DNA of 64,000 nt from Saprospiraceae bacterium (GTDB lineage: Bacteria; Bacteroidota; Bacteroidia; Chitinophagales; Saprospiraceae), in contig JADJPZ010000004.1 of assembly GCA_016713025.1 (NCBI GenBank), positions 3,224,001 to 3,288,000 on the forward strand, written 5' to 3'. Below are positions 17,929-27,540 of this stretch, in pieces (the first letter of the stretch is position 1; each line of letters opens with the position of its first letter). A program made the position numbers and the translations under genes. The notes under the pieces are model-generated. The model was not told where the DNA came from. It saw only the letters and a program-made list of their open reading frames with translations, and did not search any database.

Positions 17929-18855
17929 ATGAGAATAACTATACTTTTACTGACAATTTTTATCAATAACGTATCTTACGGACAAAGAACTGAAAGAATT
18001 TACTTAAATGAAAAAGGCAGCACCTCAAATATGTATGTTGCACTTTTCCCTAAAGGTAAAGTCATAAATTCAATTATGGTTTTGTTAGACGGTTTTGGAA
18101 ATTCACCAAATAGTGTATTATCACAAACAGAAATACCAAAATTTGCTTCAAAAAATGGCATTTTGACAATTATTCCAGTTTTAAAGACAGGTGCTACTTA
18201 TTGGGGAAGTGACACAGCTTCTCAAGAGTCGCTAAAAGAAATTATTCAGCTTGTTGTTTCTAAATATCAACTCAAAGACAAAGATTTTTACATAGGCGGA
18301 TTTGGAATTGGCGGGACTTGTGCTGTAAAATATTCTGAATTAGCAGTTCAAGAAAATTATGAAATTAAACCGAAAGCAATTTTTGCAATTAATCCAATTC
18401 TTGATTGGGAACGTTATTATTATGGAGCAAAAAGAATTATAAGACTTTCAGACAGTACAAAAGTTAATGATGAAGTTTTTTATATGATAAATCGAATAGA
18501 AAAAGAAATGGGCGGAAAACCAGAAACAGTATTGGAAAACTATCATTCTCAATCTCCGTATTCGTTCTCTGACACCACACAAAAAGCAATAAAAAACTTA
18601 ATAAAAATTCCTATTATGATTATTGCAGAACCTGATATTCAGTGGTACTTAAAAGAACGTAATTATGATTGTTCATATAACAACATTTTTGACCAGGTAG
18701 CAATGATAAATGAGTTACAAAGATTAGGTAATAAAAATGCTGTTCTAATTACGACAATAAACAAAGGTTACAGAATGCCGAATAAAGTTAGACATCCTAA
18801 TTCTTGGAGCATTGCAGACCCAAAACAAATATTAAAATGGTTACAAACACTCTGA
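17929..18855 (+). CDS. Secreted alpha/beta-hydrolase-fold protein lacking nucleophile serine
   Basis: 308 residues with signal peptide RITILLLTIFINNVSYGQ, beginning 21 bases after the S41 stop and so probably in one operon with it. The fold resembles esterase/PHB-depolymerase-like hydrolases: strand SIMVLLDGFGNSP, then FYIGGFGIGGTCAVKY where the nucleophile elbow GxSxG should be. The elbow reads G-F-G-I-G, with glycine in the serine position. Unless another residue serves, this protein is not an ordinary serine hydrolase and may act as a binding protein. A late Asp/His pair is not obvious. Confidence 0.65.
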   Translation: MRITILLLTIFINNVSYGQRTERIYLNEKGSTSNMYVALFPKGKVINSIMVLLDGFGNSPNSVLSQTEIPKFASKNGILTIIPVLKTGATYWGSDTASQESLKEIIQLVVSKYQLKDKDFYIGGFGIGGTCAVKYSELAVQENYEIKPKAIFAINPILDWERYYYGAKRIIRLSDSTKVNDEVFYMINRIEKEMGGKPETVLENYHSQSPYSFSDTTQKAIKNLIKIPIMIIAEPDIQWYLKERNYDCSYNNIFDQVAMINELQRLGNKNAVLITTINKGYRMPNKVRHPNSWSIADPKQILKWLQTL

Positions 18856-19375
18856 CAATAAAGCCAGCAGGTCACAGCGGACCCTTTACAAAAAAGCGGG
18901 AGTAAAAAACAGAAAAGAACTTGCTCTATTGAGCAAAAAAATTTTATAAAAGGTTGTAAATCAATAATTACACCCTTTTATCCACCTACAAAATCTTGCA
19001 AAACGGATTTTAACAACTGACTTTTACATGAATAAAAATTTAAATAAAATGGCAAATTCTGTAGTTTCAAATCAGCAATTTTCAATGGACTTGGAGTTGC
19101 ACTTGAAGGTAGCGTTCTAGTGGTTTTGCAGAGTAAAAATGTAGATCCAGAAAAAGTACAACAAAAACTTACTGAAAAGAAAGAATTTTACAGTACTTCT
19201 GTGCAAAGTTTTTATTCTTTTATTGACAACCTAATTACAGGAATATCATTTACTTTATTGTTAAGTCTCTTTTTAAAATCCAATCCAAAATAAAATTATG
19301 GGCTTCAATCTAAAAGTTACTGTATGTATATAAAAGCAAAGCAATTGTTGAATATAAAAGTCAAATAAATCAAAA
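18856..19375. other. Intergenic region with a short membrane-protein fragment
   Basis: AT-rich and without a complete gene. An ATG at 19028 opens a short peptide that stops after about 27 codons. The overlapping frame 19048-19293 looks like the C-terminal end of a small membrane protein and is annotated separately. Confidence 0.4.
19048..19293 (+). pseudogene. C-terminal fragment of small membrane protein
   Basis: An open frame of 81 codons without a start, reading FNGLGVALEGSVLVVLQ, then a charged stretch, then FIDNLITGISFTLLLSLFLK as a hydrophobic helix before the stop. The pattern (charged loop then one terminal helix) recalls DUF4199-type Bacteroidota membrane proteins, but identity is uncertain. 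The N-terminus may lie in another frame beginning at ATG 19028. Confidence 0.35.
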
Positions 19376-19900
19376 ATGATAGACCTATTACAACAAATTT
19401 CAAAGAAAATGATTGCTCTTCATCCAGACTTTTTCTCTGATGAAGAAAAGGAATCTAAATGGATAGGTAGAAATCCTGCAACAGAGGAAAGCATTATACA
19501 AACACAAGAAAGATTGGGTGTTAAACTACCCGATGATGTAGTAGCATTTTATAAAATATCTAATGGTACGTCTGTCATCTTAAACCAAACCTTTGGGGCA
19601 TTTCTGCCTATAGAGCAGATAGATTGGCTCAAAAATGCAGATCCATATTTGATTGAATGTTATGCCGAAATGGGTGAGGCTTTTACCAATGACTTAAAAA
19701 ATAGCATCATCATCGCTGGAGCTCAGTACCCACATAGTGTACTTTTGATACAACCTTATAGCGAACATAAAGCATGGCGATATTGGGAGTTCGCGACTTA
19801 TAATCCGGGCGAACATCCGTTTGATGGTATAAAGGATTATTTGTCAAGATTAGCAGACTTTCTTAAAGAACAAAACATCAATAAAGCAGAAACTGAATAA
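19376..19900 (+). CDS. SMI1/KNR4 (SUKH) family protein
   Basis: 174 residues. The SUKH signature is clear: ATEESIIQTQERLGVKLPDDVVAFYKISNGTSV, then GAFLPIEQIDWL and a C-terminal PFDGIKDYLSRLADFL. SUKH proteins are often immunity proteins to contact-dependent toxins, but no toxin is nearby. It is followed after 71 bases by a DUF2310 protein on the same strand, suggesting a two-gene unit. Its YWEFATYNPGEHPF segment is typical of SUKH members that sit next to genes of unknown function. Confidence 0.88.
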   Translation: MIDLLQQISKKMIALHPDFFSDEEKESKWIGRNPATEESIIQTQERLGVKLPDDVVAFYKISNGTSVILNQTFGAFLPIEQIDWLKNADPYLIECYAEMGEAFTNDLKNSIIIAGAQYPHSVLLIQPYSEHKAWRYWEFATYNPGEHPFDGIKDYLSRLADFLKEQNINKAETE

Positions 19901-19971
19901 ATAATTGTGTTTTGAAATATATCTTCATATTACAAAAACGATTTGTTGTTTAATTTCTCAATAAAAAAGCC

Positions 19972-21153
19972 ATGCATCATCTGTCCATAAAATACAATAA
20001 AACAACTGACTTGAATGAACTTTGGCATTCGTTCTATGATTTCTTAGGCTTTCTGAGACATAGTGGTCAATTATTAGGTAGAGATATGAATCCATATGTG
20101 CACAATGGAGTGATGAATGCAGTGATTGTTACTATTGCAGAAGATGCTTTTGATGTAAAATATCAAAACAAGTATGTAAAAAGCCGTATTAAATCTTTAG
20201 AAAAATTGTGTGGCCATTCACTACAAATCAAATGGGTAGGCACTGGCGAAGATCAGGAAAATAGTATTTGTACCTGCAAAAAACATGAGCATTTATTGTT
20301 GAGGTATGCTGATGTGTATTCGCCTATTCAATGTGGTAAGTGTTATAAATCCATACCGCTTTATAAATTAGAAAAGGTAAAAGATTTTGGGTATGAGCCT
20401 ATCACAAGCTGGATGAGCAATTATATGGCTTGTGTAATTTTGGATGTTAATTGTAGCGTTGGTGAGAAGTGGGCTATGGCACAACAAACGGAGTTTGATT
20501 CAGAATTGTCCATTTTAGGAAGAGATACAGCTGCACAAATACAAGCTGCAACGGGCATAAAATGTTATTATTTTTTGAATAACTTTTTAGAACAAAGCAG
20601 ATATAAAGACCTAAACAGACCTTGTCCTTGCTGCAAAAAACCATGGAAGCTCAATGAAGAAATTCATAAATATGTGCTTTTCAAATGTGATGATTGTTTA
20701 TTAATGAGTAATGCGTCTTATAATGTTGCTGAGATTAGTTTGCCATTGATCTTTCCAGAAGTGGAAAAGGTTTTGAGTACTTTTAATGACCGGGCACTGG
20801 CCGATAAGATATGTTCATTAATAGAAACATGGGAGAATTTCGCCAGAAGCTATGTTTATAAAGAAGAATATATCTACGAATGGCAAAATGATATGGATGC
20901 AAGACGATTGCTTGACGAAAGCTTTTCCTTAATTAGTATTTCATTGAAAAAATCAATCTTAAAACTCATAAAACCCCTTGATGACTTTGTGATGGAAAAT
21001 ACTTTTGAAATTGAGAAATGTATTTGGGGTGAAAAAGTGGAGAAAGAAAACAAATATAATCGGAAGAAGCATTGGTATTATTATAGGGTAAACCAATTGG
21101 TATTTGATAAAATGAAACTGGAAGATAAAAAAGTTACAAAATATTTTAGTTAA
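19972..21153 (+). CDS. DUF2310 zinc-ribbon protein with C-terminal extension
   Basis: 393 residues. The N-terminal ~270 match DUF2310 (Zn-ribbon-containing, possibly nucleic-acid-binding): FLRHSGQLLGRDMNPYVHNGVM, YQNKYVKSRIKSLEKLCG, and the cysteine pattern CTCKKHEHLLL...QCGKCYKSIPLYKL. A second ribbon, CPCCKKPW...FKCDDC, lies at ~218-243. The last ~120 residues are charged and helical (VYKEEYIYEWQNDMDARRLL) and extend beyond the usual family length. No signal peptide. Co-orientation with the SUKH gene suggests joint function; what that is remains unknown. Confidence 0.8.
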   Translation: MHHLSIKYNKTTDLNELWHSFYDFLGFLRHSGQLLGRDMNPYVHNGVMNAVIVTIAEDAFDVKYQNKYVKSRIKSLEKLCGHSLQIKWVGTGEDQENSICTCKKHEHLLLRYADVYSPIQCGKCYKSIPLYKLEKVKDFGYEPITSWMSNYMACVILDVNCSVGEKWAMAQQTEFDSELSILGRDTAAQIQAATGIKCYYFLNNFLEQSRYKDLNRPCPCCKKPWKLNEEIHKYVLFKCDDCLLMSNASYNVAEISLPLIFPEVEKVLSTFNDRALADKICSLIETWENFARSYVYKEEYIYEWQNDMDARRLLDESFSLISISLKKSILKLIKPLDDFVMENTFEIEKCIWGEKVEKENKYNRKKHWYYYRVNQLVFDKMKLEDKKVTKYFS

Positions 21154-21247
21154 ATAAATTCGCCTATCAGGCAAAATGATAATATGAACCTCACTTTTGA
21201 AAGAGTAAGACTATCTATGCTTTTTCTTCCTATTTACACTATTTTAG

Positions 21248-21357
21248 TTGTATCCTCAAATTGCACAATATTATATAATTTTTAAGTTTCCAATTTAGTG
21301 TATTATCCTAGTAGTTAAGAGTTAAAGGGTGGGTCGTCTCAAGCGTAGCTTGACAGG
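21248..21357. repeat. M2-b, truncated MITE-like copy
   Basis: Begins TTGTATCCTCAAATTGCAC, an M2 terminal repeat, then matches the reverse complement of M2-d (59276-59387), including TAGTAGTTAAGAGTTAAAGG and CAAGCGTAGCTTGA. The other end is missing. Confidence 0.6.
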
Positions 21358-21439
21358 TTTAGTGGTAATGGGTCCAGACGTGAAACATTGATTTTTACAG
21401 TATGGAGATGACGGAAGCTGTATAGATTTCTTCCAGCCC

Positions 21440-21546
21440 TATACAAGTTGATAACAAAGGTCGTGTAGGTAGTGTTATTTTATATGTTGCCGATAATAGA
21501 AAACCCCTGAAAATCATCATGTAATAAATTATACTGCTTATCTTTG
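21440..21546 (+). repeat. Degenerate segment shared with 8845-8991, with -7 box
   Basis: Both segments contain ATACAAGTTG(A/T)(T/A)(A/T)ACAAAGG, an AAA(A/T)CATC(A/C)TG stretch, and end with TAnnTTTGACTT. Here the box TATCTTTG occupies 21539-21546 and points toward the AraC gene. A minus-strand frame through it has no recognisable family. Confidence 0.45.
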
Positions 21547-21625
21547 ACTTACCGTATTTAGTTAAACAGGCTTTCATCAACTTTCTTTTGTGTTAGCAGC
21601 AAGGCTATAAAACCTAAACCTACAT

Positions 21626-22435
21626 ATGAAACAATTACAAACAGGAGAGTTTTTTGGGAAGACAAGCAAGACCATTTATTTAGATGCTATTACTCTGACA
21701 GATACAGAATACACCCTAAACAAAGTGGATTGGCATTACCACGAGAATGCATACTTCACCTTTATTTTACAAGGAAATATTATTGAAGGTAATAAAAAGG
21801 AAATTTATAATTGTTCAGCTGGTAGCTTATTATTTCATAATTGGCAAGAACCACATTATAATATAAAACCAGATGGATTTACCAGAGGCTTCCAAATTGA
21901 ATTAAAAAACACATGGTTTGACAATTTGGACTTTAATATTGACCTGTTACAAGGAAGTATGAAAATTGAAAATGTGGATATTAAATTTTTAATGTATAAT
22001 ATATTTAAAGAAACAAAAATCGAAGACAGCGCGACTGCATTGACAATCCAAACATTAATTTTACAGATACTAGCTGAAATGTTTCAAAAAACTGAAATTA
22101 TTACCCAACAAAATCCCATTTGGGTTAAAAAAATCAAAGAAATTTTATTTTATGAGTATTCAGATAGGTTAACACTTGAATATCTGTCCAAAACTTTGCA
22201 TATTCATCCAGTTCATCTTTCAAGAAATTTTTCAAAATATTTCAATTGTAATCTGGGTGACTATTTAAGAAAATTGAAAATTGAAAAATCTTTCACTCTC
22301 CTACCAAACAAGGAATTGTCCCTAACTGAAATAGCATATGAAAGTGGATTTTCAGACCAAAGTCACTTTAGTCGTTGCTTTAAATCTGTGAGCGGGATAA
22401 GTCCTAACAATTTTAGAAAAATTATTTCTGCCTAA
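21626..22435 (+). CDS. AraC family regulator with N-terminal cupin
   Basis: 269 residues. An N-terminal AraC-type ligand-binding cupin (NKVDWHYHENAYFTFILQGN, then CSAGSLLFHNWQEPHYN) precedes a C-terminal double helix-turn-helix: TLEYLSKTLHIHPVHLSRNF and LTEIAYESGFSDQSHFSRCF. It is a soluble regulator. The serine hydrolase gene starts just downstream on the same strand and is the likely target or operon partner. GTTAGCAGC sits 34 bases upstream. Confidence 0.9.
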   Translation: MKQLQTGEFFGKTSKTIYLDAITLTDTEYTLNKVDWHYHENAYFTFILQGNIIEGNKKEIYNCSAGSLLFHNWQEPHYNIKPDGFTRGFQIELKNTWFDNLDFNIDLLQGSMKIENVDIKFLMYNIFKETKIEDSATALTIQTLILQILAEMFQKTEIITQQNPIWVKKIKEILFYEYSDRLTLEYLSKTLHIHPVHLSRNFSKYFNCNLGDYLRKLKIEKSFTLLPNKELSLTEIAYESGFSDQSHFSRCFKSVSGISPNNFRKIISA

Positions 22436-22512
22436 ATTACCTAATGTTAATTCTGTTCTATTTTGGCTATTTCATGCTTTGTAACTTTGCAAGAAAATTT
22501 AATTTGAAAAAT

Positions 22513-24159
22513 ATGAAAGAGTTTTGTGTTTTATTTGCAATGTTTCTATTTACATATGAAACAATTTTAGGACAAATGGTTGATTTAGTAAAAAGTGACA
22601 GTGTTATTTATCCCATTCATAAAGCAAATATTGGTAAAATTGTTTTTATGGGGCAAATTATTCCAATCGAAAATTTTAAGGAACCCGACTTTCTCACCTC
22701 GTTTGAACTGAATGATAAAACCGATTTAAATATAAGGGTTTTTATGAGCAATTCCTTGACGAATTATTTACATCAGCTTTCTCCCCAACTTACCGCCAGT
22801 GAACTAGCAAAAATGGGTAATTTTCAGTTTACTTTCTGGGTGGATGAAAAAAAGATTTATACAGAAAACCTTCACGTAGGAGCATTTGGAGAAGAAAATA
22901 AAAACAAAAGAACTGTTTTTAGAATACCACTCTTAAGTTCAACCATCGAAGACTCTTGGGGTAGATTTCTTTGGAATAGATTTTATGGCAATGGTGGTCA
23001 AGACGCTTTAACTGAAGGAGAACATTTACTTAAAATTGAAATTAGATCTTACCTAAATTTAAACGAAATTTTAACAGGACACATAATAGCAGAAGGGGAA
23101 TTGAAAGTTATTGTTCCTGAAATAAAAATCAATGAAGAACACGTGAAAATTCAAAAAATAAAACACCTTAAAGAGTTTCAAGTTTCAAAAAGTCAAATTG
23201 ATACTCCCAAAATTGAAGAACTTAACCGAAAAATTGTAACACAAAATTTTAAAGACATAACAAGTATTTTAGTTCTAAAAGACGGAGAACTTTTGCTTGA
23301 AGAATATTTTAATGGTGCAAATAGAAAAACACTTCACGATACAAGGTCTGTTGGAAAATCATTTGCATCAACACTTTTAGGCATTGCAATTAAAGACAAA
23401 TACATTAAAAGTGAAAGTCAAACCTTAAATCAATTTTACAAACTCAACACATTTCAAAACTATTCCAAAGCAAAAGACAGCATAACATTAAAAGATTTGC
23501 TTACAATGAGTTCTTCTTTTGATGGCTCTGATATGAACTCGGAATCACCAGGAAACGAAGAAAATATGTATCCTACAAAAAATTGGGTTGAATTTGCATT
23601 AAATCTTCCTATTGACAAATCAAAAGTAGAGAATAAACAATGGGACTATTTTACAGCAGGTGTTGTAGTTCTTGGCGATATAATTCATAAATCCGTTCCT
23701 AATGGTTTAGAGATATACTCAAACCAAAAATTATTTAAACCATTAGGTATTACAAAATACAAATGGCAATTCACACCTCAAAAAGTTGTAAATACTGCAG
23801 GTAGTGTTCAATTGCGTTCTTTGGACTATGCGAAATACGGACAATTATACAAAAACAATGGTGTTTGGAATGACAAACAAATAGTGTCCCAAGATTGGAT
23901 AGCTAAAAGCCTGTCGCACCAAATTACAATTGCAGAAGACGAGCATTATGGTTATCTGTTTTGGAATAAAACTTACAACGTGAATGGAGTAAATTACGAA
24001 GTATATTATTCAAGTGGAAATGGTGGAAATAGAATTTTCATTTTCAAGGATTTTCCAATTGTGGTAGTTATAACTTCTATAGCTTACAACACGCCTTACG
24101 GACACAAACAAGTTGACAAAATAATGCAGAACTATTTAATTGATGCAATAATGAAATGA
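22513..24159 (+). CDS. Serine hydrolase, beta-lactamase/PBP class C fold
   Basis: 548 residues from ATG 22513, chosen because it opens a signal peptide (KEFCVLFAMFLFTYETILGQ); an in-frame start at 22444 adds an extra N-terminus. Residues ~25-230 are a beta-rich extension of unknown role. The class C domain follows, with SxxK as TRSVGKSFASTLLG, a tyrosine motif region WDYFTAGVVVLG and a late YYSSGNGGNRIF. Exported; likely acts on peptides, esters or D-amino-acid bonds, substrate unknown. After the stop comes TTTAACAACTATGTTTTCG, similar to the post-gene motif at 33934. Confidence 0.85.
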   Translation: MKEFCVLFAMFLFTYETILGQMVDLVKSDSVIYPIHKANIGKIVFMGQIIPIENFKEPDFLTSFELNDKTDLNIRVFMSNSLTNYLHQLSPQLTASELAKMGNFQFTFWVDEKKIYTENLHVGAFGEENKNKRTVFRIPLLSSTIEDSWGRFLWNRFYGNGGQDALTEGEHLLKIEIRSYLNLNEILTGHIIAEGELKVIVPEIKINEEHVKIQKIKHLKEFQVSKSQIDTPKIEELNRKIVTQNFKDITSILVLKDGELLLEEYFNGANRKTLHDTRSVGKSFASTLLGIAIKDKYIKSESQTLNQFYKLNTFQNYSKAKDSITLKDLLTMSSSFDGSDMNSESPGNEENMYPTKNWVEFALNLPIDKSKVENKQWDYFTAGVVVLGDIIHKSVPNGLEIYSNQKLFKPLGITKYKWQFTPQKVVNTAGSVQLRSLDYAKYGQLYKNNGVWNDKQIVSQDWIAKSLSHQITIAEDEHYGYLFWNKTYNVNGVNYEVYYSSGNGGNRIFIFKDFPIVVVITSIAYNTPYGHKQVDKIMQNYLIDAIMK

Positions 24160-24595
24160 GAGGAAAAACGGCATTTAACAACTATGTTTTCGTCTTATGA
24201 AAAGCACATGTGATGAAAACCCAGTTGATCAGAAACTTCACTCATGTCGTCATCAAGATAAATAATTCTGTCGCCATTATACTCAAAATGAATAGTGTAG
24301 TAAATGAAATTTCGCAAACTAAGTTATTCTGAATATAAAATCGATAAGTGGTGGCGGATCCAGACAAAACTGCCATGTGCCAAAAAGGAAATGAAATCAA
24401 TAATTAGTGGGAATAGAGTTGATAATCTTGATTCGAAGTAAAGTAGGAGAAATAATTTATTTAAAATTTAAAAATATGGCAGCAATTATATTTTGTAGTA
24501 ATTTTACACAACATTTTGACAAACGAATTTTGACAATCTAATTGCTTTATGTTTTTATTATTACCAGACTTTATTGAAAACTTAAAAAAGAAAAT
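24160..24595. other. Intergenic region before the DUF4198 gene
   Basis: 436 bases. It holds the post-gene motif TTTAACAACTATGTTTTCG near its start and, on the minus strand around 24262-24290, TATAATGGCGACAGAATTAT, which recurs in the hairpin at 45611. A short minus-strand frame (IHFEYNGDRIIYLDDD...SDQLGF) may be a gene remnant. No complete gene. Confidence 0.4.
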
Positions 24596-24605
24596 ATGAA
24601 AAAGG

Positions 24606-26071
24606 GTAACTACTCAGGTATAAAAGCATAAAAATAAAGTTGTAAAAATACAAAAAGAGTTATAACTTTGTACGACCAACCTTAAAGTATTGATATAGAA
24701 CTTGATTTAAAATCAAGAAAATATCGAAAATTTATCTTCCATATTAGTTTTAGTTGAGCAGCTTCGCCAAATTGGTCAGGTAAAAGAAGAATTACGTCTT
24801 ACCAAAGAAGATAACGAAAATTAAAGGCAAGGATAATAGAATTGAGTCATAAAAAGAATAGCTCAAACAGTTCACTTTCCTCAACGGATATACAAAGACA
24901 ACAAAAGTCTCAGACAAAAAGTGGCAAGAAAACAGGAGGCCAAACTGGTCACGAAGGAACTACATTAGAATTTCCTCTGAACCCGAGGTAATTGATCACA
25001 TTGACCAGACGTGTCCAGTATGGGAACAATTTATATCGATGTTCCAACATTGAAAGAAAGGCGACAAGTCTTAGACATACCGCCCATTGCCATACAAGCA
25101 TATGAGCATAGGGGTGTACGAAAGACGTTGTAGTTGTGGGCTTGTTGTGTCAGTTCTTTTCCTGACCATGTAAAGAGTCCGATAAGTTATGGTCGAAACA
25201 TTGAGACATTATGTGGATACTTTTCAGCCAGACAGTATGTGAGCGTATCCAGAATACGAGAGATGTTTGCAGACGTATTCAATCTAAACATCAGCGAAGG
25301 AACAATTGTCAATAAAATAAAGTCTTTGGCACAAAGATGTATGCCACAGTATGAAGAAATACAAAAAGAGGTACAACAAAGTAGCTGTGTGGGAACAGAT
25401 GAAACAGGAGGCAAGGTAAACGGTAAGTTGCGATGGTTGTGGGCATGGCAAACAAGATTAGTCACCTTTATAGTAGTTTCATCAAATAGAGGCTTTGAAA
25501 CTATTGAGAAGTACTTTGGCGAAGGATTTGTTAATACTATATTGGTCCATGATTGCTGGAAGGCACACTTCATCATAGGGGCAAAGGACGTCAGATATGC
25601 CTAAGCCAATACTTAGAGAATTACAATACTTTATTGAAAAGAGAAATAAATGGGCTTACGAGTTGACTAAATTAATATGGAAAGCCTTGGCTCTAAAAAA
25701 AATAATGCTTACAAATGCTGAAGCCAACTATGAAACACAAATCAACCAAATTGAAAAAACACTAAACCACATACTGAATAAAGAGATACATTCCAAAGAT
25801 AAAAAACTACATACTTTACAAAAAGACTAAACAAACACCAACAATATCTACTTACTTTTCTAAAAGTAATGGAAGTACCACCAGACAACAACTTTAGCGA
25901 ACAAGCCATCAGAAACGTAAAGGTAAAACTCAAGGTTAGCGGTCAGTTTAGGTCAGACCAAGGTGCTTCATATTATGCAGTCCTAAGATCAGTTATTGAT
26001 ACTGCTATAAAAAGAAATCTAAACGTTCTCCAAGTATTAGCTAATGCTTAACTTTGTACCTGAGTAGTTAC
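24606..26071 (+). mobile_element. IS66 family element, short and decayed
   Basis: Perfect 15-bp terminal inverted repeats GTAACTACTCAGGTA (24606-24620) and its complement (26057-26071). An 8-bp direct repeat GAAAAAGG flanks it at 24598-24605 and 26072-26079, the expected IS66 target duplication length. At 1466 bp it is shorter than the usual ~2.5 kb and carries only a tnpC-like gene, without tnpA or tnpB. Confidence 0.93.
24720..26051 (+). pseudogene. IS66 TnpC transposase remnant
   Basis: Pieces in several frames follow the order of an IS66 transposase: a leader with a coiled-coil region (VLVEQLRQIGQVKEELRLTK), GKKTGGQTGHEGTTLE, then CGYFSARQYVSVSRIREMFAD and TDETGGKVNGKLRWLWAWQ in the frame 25134-25604. 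Next comes ILVHDCWKAH, and in another frame VPPDNNFSEQAIRNVKVKLKVSGQFRS, which carries the final acidic residue. Multiple stops and frameshifts make it inactive. Confidence 0.85.
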
Positions 26072-27155
26072 GAAAAAGGTTATTTTTTTATTGGTGGTTT
26101 TTTTTGTTTTGAGTAGCGACGGTATGTTTCTAAAATTAGATTCTTACTTTTTAGAACCTGATACACCTGCTTTGATAAAACTTTTTAATGGGACTTTTGA
26201 TAAAAGTGATAATGTCATAGACAGAAACAGGATGGTAGATGTAAGTCTCGTAGGTGGTGGGGTGCGCACCGCTGTAGATACAGCATTATGGAGCGAAAAA
26301 GATAGTATGACGCTGCTTAATTTCAACACTAAAGGCGAAGGAACTTGGATCGCCGGTGTATCTATCAAGCCAAAATTGATCGAAATGAAGGCAGATGAGT
26401 TTAATGAGTACCTTGCACATGATGGCGTCTCAGACATGTTACAGTGGAGAAAAGAAAATAATGCATTAGATAAAGATGCCGTCGAACAATATTCAAAACA
26501 TGTCAAAACCATATTTCAGGTTGGAGATCATACTACTAGTGATTATAAAACTTCTCTCGGATATCCCTTGGAATTTATACCGCTTGATAATCCATATGAA
26601 ATGCATCCGGGGCATGACTTAAAGATAAAATTGCTTTGGCAAGGTCAGCCCTTGACTAATCAATTAGTATACATAGGAAATAAAGAAAGCGCAGAAGATC
26701 AAGCGCATACGCATACTCACGAACATGATCACGCACATGATCACTCACATGCAGCCGGTGATGATCATACACACGATCTTAGTGGAGGCTTGCGTACAGA
26801 TAGTGCAGGTATTGTAAGTGTACCGATTGTTAAAAAAGGAATCCATTATCTCCGTACCATCCATCTCATTAATTCGGATAAAGGAGGTCTGACTCATGAG
26901 TCAAATTGGGCGACCCTGACCTTTGAAATAGGTGACGGGCATATGCACAGCCATGATCATAGTTCTCTTGGCCATAGTCATGACGGATTGCCAATTTATG
27001 TTTATGCTTTAGCTAGTCTGGCCCTCATAGGTGGATTGTTTTATTGGTTTAGAAGAGACAAAGGGTAAAATCCCCATGATGCAGACTTCAATAGCCAATA
27101 TGCCTAAATCGTGGGGATTCCATTTGTCCTTTGAAACAAAAATAATTTTAAACGC

Positions 27156-27275
27156 ATGAAAAAATCTATACAATACCTTCCGTTTTTAGTGCTACTTATA
27201 GGTCCCCTTAGTATATTGGCTCACGGTGTAAGTCCGGAAAACCAAGCCACGCTGAATAATGGTGGTCAGATGTGA
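27156..27275 (+). pseudogene. HupE/UreJ-like protein, N-terminal remnant
   Basis: 39 codons: KKSIQYLPFLVLLIGPLSIL (signal peptide) followed by AHGVSPENQATLNNGGQ and a stop. The signal plus AHGVS start recalls Bacteroidota HupE/UreJ metal-transport proteins that follow DUF4198 genes. Homology ends where the repeated sequence R1-A begins (27266), so the rest was replaced or deleted by that repeat. Confidence 0.6.
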
Positions 27276-27452
27276 AAAACGAAATTTTGTGTTTTAACGC
27301 AGAGCGTCACAAGTGTTGGAGTTATCGTCAGGTACCTTGACTATTACTTTTCCTTTGCACAAATAGAAAAATCATTCAAAAATAAAAGTCGCTTAGAATG
27401 CACCTAAATCAGTCGTTTTTACCTACTTTTGGAATAAAAATGGTAGTTTTTA
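27266..27452 (+). repeat. Dispersed repeat R1-A
   Basis: Shares with R1-C the opening AGATGTGAAAAACGAAATTT, the middle CGTCAGGTACCTTGACTATT with a promoter-like CCTTTGCA, and the core CTTAGAATGCACCTAAAT ... TTTTACCTACTTTTGGAAT. It ends about 32 bases before GTTAGCGGCAAATTG and the serine hydrolase gene at 27541. Confidence 0.8.
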
Positions 27453-27540
27453 GATTTATCTGACTTTAGGCAGACAGTCTGCCGTTAGCGGCAAATTGAC
27501 CACAGACAATCAAAATAACAATCTTAAAAAAGACTAAAGA

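Larger units (their letters stand above)
21154..21625. other. Intergenic region with MITE remnant and repeated promoter segment
   Basis: 472 bases without a convincing gene. It contains the truncated M2-b element, a segment resembling 8845-8991 with -7 box TATCTTTG (21539-21546), and GTTAGCAGCAAGG at 21592, 34 bases before the AraC start. Confidence 0.5.
24596..27068 (+). pseudogene. DUF4198 His-rich envelope protein interrupted by IS66
   Basis: The gene starts at ATG 24596 and is cut after three codons by an IS66 element (24606-26071). Removing the element and one copy of the 8-bp target repeat joins ATGAAAAAG to GTTATTTTTTTATTG, giving the signal peptide MKKVIFLLVVFFVLSSDGMF. The body is a DUF4198 protein (DSYFLEPDTPALIKLFNGT, LLWQGQPLTNQLVYI), associated with nickel/cobalt or other metal uptake. 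It has long histidine runs (residues ~205-225, HTHTHEHDHAHDHSH) and a C-terminal membrane helix. The next gene is a HupE/UreJ-like remnant, fitting a metal-transport locus. Downstream starts could still give a protein without export signal. Confidence 0.85.
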
